Source: Siphonodentalium dalli (Eukaryota; Mollusca; Scaphopoda; Gadilida; Siphonodentaliidae). Taken from it: a DNA stretch of 64,000 nucleotides. Location: NCBI GenBank assembly GCA_032622095.1, contig CP136068.1:58798025-58862024 (forward strand), in the 5' to 3' direction. A program made the translations under genes and the position numbers. The notes under the pieces were generated by a model that worked only from the letters and a program-made list of their open reading frames with translations, ran no database searches and was not told the origin of the DNA. Position 1 is the first letter of the stretch. Every line of letters starts with the position of its first letter. Below, piece by piece: positions 57,288-64,000 of this stretch.

Positions 57288-58529
57288 CCACAGGGGCCTG
57301 TAACGCGCCCCGCTGTCCGCCCCCCTTTTGCACTGCCCATATACGCCGCCCTATATACGCGCCTTCTTCGCGTTAATGGAACATTATATAGACAAGGGGC
57401 ACTGTAGAAATTCAACGTTTCACCATCGCCCGGGAGTCGCACAAATTTAGCCCATTCACCCCAGTAATGATAACGATGTATACACGGATGGATCGGCAAA
57501 GAATTGATCTTTCAATAAATACCACAAGCTCCCATCAGAAACATTCATACACGTTGCATTTATTAAAATTTTAACCACCGAATATTGTCTCCGGAGAGCG
57601 TATTTTTTCGATTTGATCCGGCTCAGACAGCAATGTCGGCATGTGTCTCGAAATTCACCACCCATGCAGTTTACTATCATTAAAAATCGGTCAAACGATC
57701 AACTAAATATCTGGAACTTAGTGATTTATTGTCGGCTAATAATTTATTTACTCATACAAATCAACACATTGTCAGTAAACAATTCGAATAGAGGAGAAAT
57801 CTGTCGATAATTCCAACTTTAAAAAAAGAAATTTGTCAAGTGACACAATTCCTAATTTTAATATTCATTGTGACCTGACCTTTCCATGACTGACATAGTA
57901 GAAACAGCCAATCACCGCTCAGTGTTAGAATCGAGGGCCTCATTTTAATATTCATTATAACCTGACCTCGATTGTCACTTGACAAATTTCTTTTTTAAAG
58001 TTGGAATTATCGACAGATTTCTCCTCTATTAGAATTGTTTACTGACAATGTGTTGATTTGTATGAGTAAATAAATTATTAGCCGACAATAAATCACTAAG
58101 TTCCAGATATTTAGTTGATCGTTTGACCGATTTTTAATGATAGTAAACTGCATGGGTGGTGAATTTCGAGACACATGCCGACATTGCTGTCTGAGCCGGA
58201 TCAAATCGAAAAAATACGCTCTCCGGAGACAATATTCGGTGGTTAACATTTTAATAAATGCAACGTGTATGAATGTTTCTGATGGGAGCTTGTGGTATTT
58301 ATTGAAAGATCAATTCTTTGCCGATCCATCCGTGTATATGTCGTTATCATTACTGGGGTGAATGGGCTAAATTTGTGCGACTCCCGAGCGATGGTGAAAC
58401 GTTGAATTTCTACAGTGCCCCTTGTCTATATAATGTTCCATTAACGCGAAGAAGGCGCGTATATAGGGCGGCGTATATGGGCAGTGCAAAAGGGGGGCGG
58501 ACAGCGGAGCGCGTTACAGGCCCCTGTGG
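57288..58529. mobile_element. 1.24-kb near-perfect palindromic transposon with 6-bp duplication
   Basis: The left arm (57288-57846) and right arm (57972-58529) are inverted copies of about 558 bp differing at only a handful of sites. The 125-bp spacer contains a direct repeat, ttttaatattcattntgacc (57855, 57942). Tips are CCACAGGGGCCTGTAACGCG and its mirror, flanked by TCTGCA at 57282-57287 and 58530-58535. Each arm encodes the same open frame of about 75 codons (MIVNCMGGEFRDTCRHCC...) pointing outward, without a known domain. The superfamily is not determined. It is inserted in the zinc-finger relic. Confidence 0.85.
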
Positions 58530-58535
58530 TCTGCA

Positions 58536-58794
58536 CACGTTGACATGTGTCACTTACTGACAACGGACATTTATAGACACAGTATTATGCATGAAAAAAA
58601 CACAAACATTTATGTTGTTATTATGTTTTGAAGATTGGAATTGAACTTTTTGAGAGTAAATATATATGTTATGTATATATGTTATGCGCTACTGAATAAA
58701 GAGGCAGGGTCTACGTTGTTTATACTTTGAATGGTCTTTATTCAATAAAGGGAAGTTGTCACAAAAATACCATGCATAGTCTGTAATTATATAA
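58536..58794. other. Continuation of the zinc-finger locus, no finger readable
   Basis: After the insertion the text runs cacgttgacatgtgtcactt actgac, which could supply the missing histidines (HVxLT..) of finger 4 only with a frame change. Beyond that it is AT-rich and non-coding. Confidence 0.35.
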
Positions 58795-58827
58795 GCCTTG
58801 TCACTGTGTCGAGGCCATCAATCCAGG

Positions 58828-59428
58828 GGCCTGTACTATAGATTTACAATTGCCGTGTTTGAACAGGTGTACAAGGTTATGGGAGGTACACAGGAGGCGT
58901 GAAGTACAAAAGACCACTGTATTGTAATAGAGTAGATTATACCCGTGTGCTCATTACCGATGGGTGATTGGGTTTGATCAGAATGGTATTCAATATAATA
59001 CTCCAGCGATTTTGCATGACAACCCAACTAGAAATTGAAATACATCTTAAAACTTGAATTGTTGGAACAGACGATAACCATTGATGACATATAACACAAT
59101 GCACGAACGGTTGCGGCGTACTCACTGAGCGATTATTTAAAGGATACCGATTACCACTAATACAATTGAACACGGATTACCCATGCACTACCGATAACAT
59201 ATCAATGAGTGTCTCCGAGGAATATTTTTTTTCATTGGTAAATCAAGTCACATGTGGTAAACCTATTATTTTATTGGTCACCATGCATGTAAACGAGGCG
59301 TTGCAAGAAGTCGCCTTTTCACTGTAAGAATAAGAGTGGAGGTCTATGGTAATCGACACCTTCTGTGTGCCCCACATAACATTGTATACGTGTTCAACCA
59401 CGGCAATTGTAAATCTATAGTACAGGCC
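58828..59428. mobile_element. TIR element with 5-bp duplication (GGCCTGTACTATAG tips)
   Basis: Tips GGCCTGTACTATAGATTTAC and GTAAATCTATAGTACAGGCC are exact inverted repeats continuing with imperfect homology to about 80 bp (aattgccgtg, ttgaaca, gtgtacaaggttatg). The flanks CCAGG at 58823-58827 and 59429-59433 give a 5-bp duplication. If the tips are read as GGGGCC instead, the duplication shrinks. Non-coding. The superfamily is uncertain. Confidence 0.72.
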
Positions 59429-59565
59429 CCAGGCCCGTTCTATTGTTTTAGTGATACAGGTCAAAGTTCTGGAGTAGCATTCCATATATGGAATTCATGA
59501 ACATTCAGAACTCAACAGAAGCTGCATATATGACAAATATAAGAAATTATTTTTATTAAGAGTAA

Positions 59566-60758
59566 GGGCGCGTACACATGAAGCTGCAAGAAAACATCTG
59601 CAAGAAAATATCAGGTAAAATTGCACACTGATATTTTCTTGCTGCAAAGATTACGCCCGTGAGAACGCGGCGGTTTAGACGGTTTTGATTGAGCTCAATC
59701 AGAACAGTATTAGTCATGCTGGTTCAAGTGAATTGCGTCCGGTAAATAACCTATAGTCCATTTTGGCAATTCATAGCGTTGTGAAATTTCCAACTGTTGA
59801 CATGTATTACCGAAGTCGGGTGGGATTAGACACCCACCAACCTGTAGCAACGTTGCTGATCTCATGCATAAAGACCTTCTGCATAATGAGAAAGTGGTCA
59901 CGTTATTTGGAAATTTGGAAATGTTATAATTTCATAGTGCATGTATATGTGGGGTGACAAATGTTATTATGGTTTTGTGGCAAATCGGATGACCCCACCC
60001 CCATTTAGACCCCATATGAAGTTTTCAGGAAATTGTTGCTTGGTGCATGCGGCTGTGGTGTACATTAAGTTACCGAACTTACATGGGTGCATGTGGGGAC
60101 AACTTGGAAACAATATTAGTTGGAAATTTCACACCAACAATGGTTTGAAATTGTTCTTGTAGTCTGATATTTCAACCATTAATATATGTGGAATTAGTGG
60201 TTTTAGACCAACATTTGATTTTTCCAACTTTGGTCAAATTATTGGTTTGGAATTTCTTCTAGGCCCCTCCCCGGTGTCCAGTCAAAATTCAAGGTATGTG
60301 AGGTACCATATGGGAAATTCAAAGACGATGGGTGGTGTGCAAATTCAATTATGTGATCTTGGGTTTTTGGCCCGATTCAAGATGGGATGCAGTTGGAAAT
60401 CCATGGACATCCTCCGTCAGCGGAAACCCTCAAATGATATATGTCCCCACACATATCCATATAATAGCTCAGCGATTATGTCAAACAATCCAAAATGGAA
60501 TTACGAAGAATTAAGAAACAGGCGATACTAGTGATGGATCATAACTCGAGTGCGTGAACGGTTACCAGCGTGTCCCTTATAGAGATTAGTTAACGGATAC
60601 CGATGGCCACAAATCAAGGTGAACACATATCACCAAATGGCGATAAAATATCAGCGCGCTGCCTTAGTCGGATATTTTCCGGTATTATTTATTTGATTGG
60701 TCAAGTAAGTCACATGGGGCATACCTGATATTTTCTTGCCCGCCATGTGTACGCGCCC
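59566..60758. mobile_element. PIF/Harbinger-like non-autonomous element, copy 2
   Basis: Same family as 32489-33712: tips GGGCGCGTACACATG and CATGTGTACGCGCCC, flanked by TAA (59563-59565, 60759-60761). The two copies agree closely along their length (for example ttacgcccgtgagaacgcgg, gataccgatggccac). The insertion splits the MITE at 58795-60890, so it is younger than that MITE. Confidence 0.86.
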
Positions 60759-60890
60759 TAATTGATGTGAGCTTCTGAATGTTCATGAATTCCATATATG
60801 GAATGCTACTCCAGAACTTTGACATTGTACGTAGCACTAAACGGAACGGGGCTGGATGGATCCAATATGGCAGCGAATCAGTGCCAAGGC

Positions 60891-61840
60891 TTATTGTATA
60901 TGTCAATATACATTTGAAAATATATCATGCCCTATGGGGGACGAAATAAGCCTTATAAGAATTCACAAATTGCAGAGTAACCATTCTTTCCGATGAGTGG
61001 GGGTAAACAGGAAGGGCAACAGATATTATACATATCGTGTGTTTATTCTTTATATATTCTGAAAGTTTAATCCCCGCCTGATAACTGCAAATATTTTTAT
61101 TCCTGCATGGACACGGTGAAATTCTCTCACATGAAATGGGTTTCTCGCTGGTTCCTCTGGCTGTGACACTTTTCCACTTTTAAGCTTTCGTTTAAGATGT
61201 GTGCGCTCTTCTAAATCGAAATGATGATCCTTGCAATGGAGTAAATTATATTGTATGTATATTAATTGTAGCTATGGCATCATTTTTACGAAGAATGTCA
61301 TGTGACAATCGACTAGAGCTTCAGTTGATTCACCAAACATACATTATCATGGAACATTATAATTTGGGACCAAAATATCTTAATGCGGAGTTTATATTTA
61401 CATTAAGACACACATCCTGGTGGTGTTTGGAGTTGTTTGTTATGCATATCTAATCGAGCGTCACCGGTCATTTTTCATGAAATATATCTACCTATAGGTA
61501 CCACGCATTCCCATGTAGATTATCTCAATGTCGGGGTCAAATATTACTTTTTATGAGGCAATTATATAATTTAGTTTTCTGCTTTTTCAACTATTTCAAT
61601 TTCGAACCTATTCCAATACTAACGTAGCAGTCGTCAAACAAATATTATGGGTGTATGGTTTTCGGAAACATGATACACTGGTATCCACCCCAATGAACAA
61701 ATTTCTCTCTCAAGGTATTCACCAGAATATGGAAGAAAGGGGATTTTTCGTGTTCTCGAAATTAATTGACATTATTAGGCAAGTGACATCACGTCATTTA
61801 TATTAGACAGGCTGGAATAGCTACTGGGGTGTAGAATTCT
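60891..61840. other. Non-coding stretch, nothing recognised
   Basis: The 84-codon plus frame at 61199-61453 has a hydrophobic stretch but no family that I recognise. No repeat ends are seen. Confidence 0.35.
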
Positions 61841-61865
61841 GATAAGACACGACATCCATCTACAT

Positions 61866-61935
61866 ACCGTAGCCGGATCGCAGATACATCTAGCACATCT
61901 GCTATGTCTTGAGAACTGGATGAAGATGACAGCTT
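61866..61935 (-). other. Possible coding exon on the minus strand
   Basis: The minus-strand frame NGHNRKLSSSSSSQDIADV then LDVSAIRLR runs to a donor-like G|gtatgt at about 61879, and a branch-point-like tactaatac lies upstream. The position between the inverted start (62484) and lower coordinates would suit a second zinc-finger paralogue, but no finger is seen. Weak evidence. Confidence 0.2.
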
Positions 61936-61969
61936 TCGATTATGGCCATTTGTATTAGTATATCACGAT

Positions 61970-62542
61970 TTTCCCCAAGACCACCATGTCTAAATATCAT
62001 CTACACCACCATCGTATATTTCATCTGCACCATCATTACTAATTGTTTTTCGCAGTAACCAGACAACATTCTGCACCGTCATAAACATTCATCTGCACCG
62101 CCAAAAATGGTTGTTTGTATTGATGTAAATTCAACCGATTTTGAAGGTGACCATGCGAAGTATATAACTTACTCCTGTGTATCTAGAACCATCAAATATA
62201 CATTCCGGTGACGTTTCATGCCCACTAACAACATCCTGACCAAATAATACCGTAAAATAACAATTTAATTCCACCTCAAATTTTAGCAATTTCATGAATG
62301 TTGGATTCGAACCTGTTTCTAACATTAAAAGTGAAGAAAAACGTCAATTATTTTGCATCCCCCTAACAGCCAATTTATAACCAGTAAAGTTGCCGAAATG
62401 TGCGGTTACTATACTGTCCGAAATATACCACTAATACCACGATTTACAACCCATATACTCATCAAAACATACATCCTCCGCCATATTGGATCATCTACAC
62501 TGTTTTCTCCATCGTTTTCTCCACCGATCTTGCACCACTGTG
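61970..62542 (-). pseudogene. Inverted relative of the zinc-finger gene 5' region
   Basis: The reverse complement of 62473-62542 (cacacagtggtgcaagatcg gtggagaaaacgatggagaa, then ATGGCGGAGGAT|gtatgt) parallels 55868-55935 (tcacacagtggtgcaagatc ggcggagaaaacggtggaga, ATGGCGACGGAC). Further along the minus strand, ggcggtgcagatgaa and gatggtgnagatga words (62110-61990) parallel 56286-56390. Two head-to-head-oriented relatives thus face each other across 6 kb. No downstream coding exon is established here. Confidence 0.5.
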
Positions 62543-62747
62543 TGTCAAACGTCAACCGAAATTGCAGGACAGATGTGACCGAGCTGAATTATTTTATTCT
62601 AAATAGTTCATGGGTAATCTGATGCATGCATCTTAGTTTTCTTGTTATTACGCCACCATGTGGTGTTTCTAGTGTGGCTGTTTTTCATATTCAGTGGTAG
62701 TCTCCAATTCTGTGGTCGAGTGGGCGAAGATTTTGTTTTGTACCTTA

Positions 62748-62925
62748 CTCAAATCGTACCGATAGAATCACGTAGATGCTGAAATTGTAAAGTTAACGCC
62801 ACCGGTGTATAATATGTTTTTGAAAATATGACTCAATCGTATCGATAGTCAGGACAGGCTGAAATTGTAATCTTAAAGTCACCGGTGTAATCATATGTTG
62901 TTGAAAATATAAATAATCTGATAGC
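62748..62925. repeat. Tandem dimer, about 83-bp unit
   Basis: ctcaaatcgtaccgatagaa, then gctgaaattgtaaagttaac gccaccggtgtataatatg, recurs as ctcaatcgtatcgatagtca, gctgaaattgtaatcttaaa gtcaccggtgtaat. The phrase acaccggtggcgttaa also occurs reversed at 51627-51642. Confidence 0.75.
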
Positions 62926-62949
62926 CTGAAAATAATATATAACCCATTG

Positions 62950-63022
62950 GGAGCCCCCTGGTATAGTGAGGTGAATTATGGGTAAGACCCCTGGTGTAGT
63001 GAGGTGAATTATGGGTAATATT
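62950..63022. repeat. Tandem dimer, about 38-bp unit
   Basis: cccctggtatagtgaggtga attatgggtaaga followed by cccctggtgtagtgaggtga attatgggtaata. Confidence 0.88.
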
Positions 63023-63299
63023 ATGCCTGTTTTATTGTGATAACCGCCATCTTTTATCTTCTGGAATTATCGGCGTGTTTTATGAAAATGTCACCAAGAT
63101 TTCTCCACTCGATACTTTTTAAATGCACCCTAATCGGTCAAATTCTTTTGATAATTCTATCTAAATACATCTTAGCTACTATTCGGATCTGCTTTCCCGG
63201 TCGACAAAGGTTTAGTTTGACCAAAACGGCGATTGACAAAAGTTTGTTTATAAAATAGCATACTCGATAAACCCGTAGTACGGCCGTACATGCTGTAAA

Positions 63300-63656
63300 T
63301 TTGTTATCGAAAACAAATTCAATTTCTTCCATCTAAAACATAATTACGCGCTGGACTCTGTCATTTTAAGAATATATAAGTATTACACACAGACACACGA
63401 ATTCTCAACTCAAAATTTAGAAAAATGACAGTTTTATCGACATAAATCGATTTTAATTGCAAATCCCATGTTAAATTTTATCATCGAAAAAAATTCATTT
63501 CTTCCACCTAAAACATAATTATGTGCTGTATCCTATCATTTTAGGAATATATACGTATCCCACTCAGACACACCAAGTCTCAGCTTAAAATTTTGAAAAA
63601 TAAGAGATTTATCAACATAAATCGATTTGTATGGCAGATCCCATGTTAAATAAATT
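63300..63656. repeat. Tandem dimer, about 178-bp unit
   Basis: Both units carry atcgaaaa-aaattca-tttc ttccanctaaaacataatta, then gctg-a-ctatcattttangaatatata-gta, then cacacag/cactcagacacac, and end with acataaatcgatttn and gca-atcccatgttaaat. Confidence 0.85.
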
Positions 63657-64000
63657 TTAGGGCCCTTCAAATGTTTTCTGAGCTGTTCCATATTGGGCAC
63701 CAGAGTTCATATTTGACCGGTTCTACATGATAATTGTGCAACAGTACAGTCGCGTTACTTTATACGTCAACATTGGTCATTATCACTCGACAAATTTATT
63801 TCCGTCTATCGTATCAACCCCTATTTCTCCCACGTAGCCTGACTAAGTGTCAACATTGGTCTTTATCGGTCCACTAATTTGTATCATTTCATCGGTATGA
63901 ATTCCATATCCAATTATCCACATATAACCAATTAACCCAATCTCTAATCCCAGTCCAATTTATTTATTTTTTTCATCGCTATAGTCACGTTACGAAATAT
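63657..64000. other. Non-coding stretch with a short repeat
   Basis: gtcaacattggtcattatc (63766) recurs as gtcaacattggtctttatc (63848), each followed about 8 bases later by ccactaattt/cgacaaattt. No gene. Confidence 0.4.

Larger units (their letters stand above)
58795..60890. mobile_element. MITE, GCCTTGTCAC family, copy interrupted twice
   Basis: The left tip GCCTTGTCACTGTGTCGAGG (58795) and right tip CAGCGAATCAGTGCCAAGGC (60890) bound a copy of the 23462 element. Its left TIR is split by the 601-bp element at 58828-59428 (resuming as cccgttctattgttttagtg). Its middle, just after cattccatatatggaattca tgaacattcag, is split by the Harbinger-like element. Without insertions it is about 294 bp. 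Confidence 0.8.

Overview
The window reads as intergenic and intronic DNA of an AT-rich animal genome, most likely a marine lophotrochozoan such as a bivalve mollusc. The reasons are abundant tacatgta microsequence, metazoan-type splice sites with visible branch points and polypyrimidine tracts, a CR1/Jockey-like LINE, many TIR transposons, and no bacterial-style gene packing. The species is an inference. The assembly has a 100-N gap (41724-41823) and a 67-base G run (41227-41293).

Genes are sparse. The best supported one is the 5' part of a major-facilitator transporter on the minus strand: a start-codon exon at 6031-6078 and an exon at 3141-3387, which join in phase and encode an N-terminus, the first membrane segment with an LNQLDR motif, and a glycosylated loop. 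Its intervening intron carries three hAT-type insertions. Also present are a decayed C2H2 zinc-finger gene (exon 1 at 55919-55944, zinc-finger exon from 56947) broken by a 1.24-kb palindromic transposon, an inverted relative of its 5' part at about 61.97-62.54 kb, a possible exon at 23892-24090, and fragments of two LINEs (7111-7233 and about 26045-27190).

Most of the window is layered mobile DNA, much of it with exact target-site duplications (TSDs) that I could read. 0-16 kb: MFS exons, hAT-like MITEs with 8-bp TSDs, a TA-flanked 1.06-kb element, minisatellites. 17.1-21.7 kb: a 4.5-kb inverted-repeat unit with three nested elements. 23-27 kb: MITE, tandem duplication, LINE relic. 27.2-34.5 kb: a roughly 135-bp degenerate satellite split by a 4.16-kb element with CACAGTG termini and 5-bp TSD, and by a 1.2-kb Harbinger-like element. 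35.1-46.9 kb: a possible 11.8-kb CACTA-like element containing a 385-bp dimeric satellite. 47-55 kb: low-complexity DNA, a second copy of one MITE, minisatellite. 55.8-62.6 kb: zinc-finger relics and a three-deep transposon nest. 62.7-64 kb: short tandem duplications.

The most interesting signal is the 4.16-kb element at 27571-31733. Both its long inverted repeats begin with the exact V(D)J recombination heptamer CACAGTG followed 15 bp later by a 9-mer one base from the RSS nonamer, and it is flanked by a 5-bp duplication, which is the pattern expected of the Transib/RAG-like transposon lineage.
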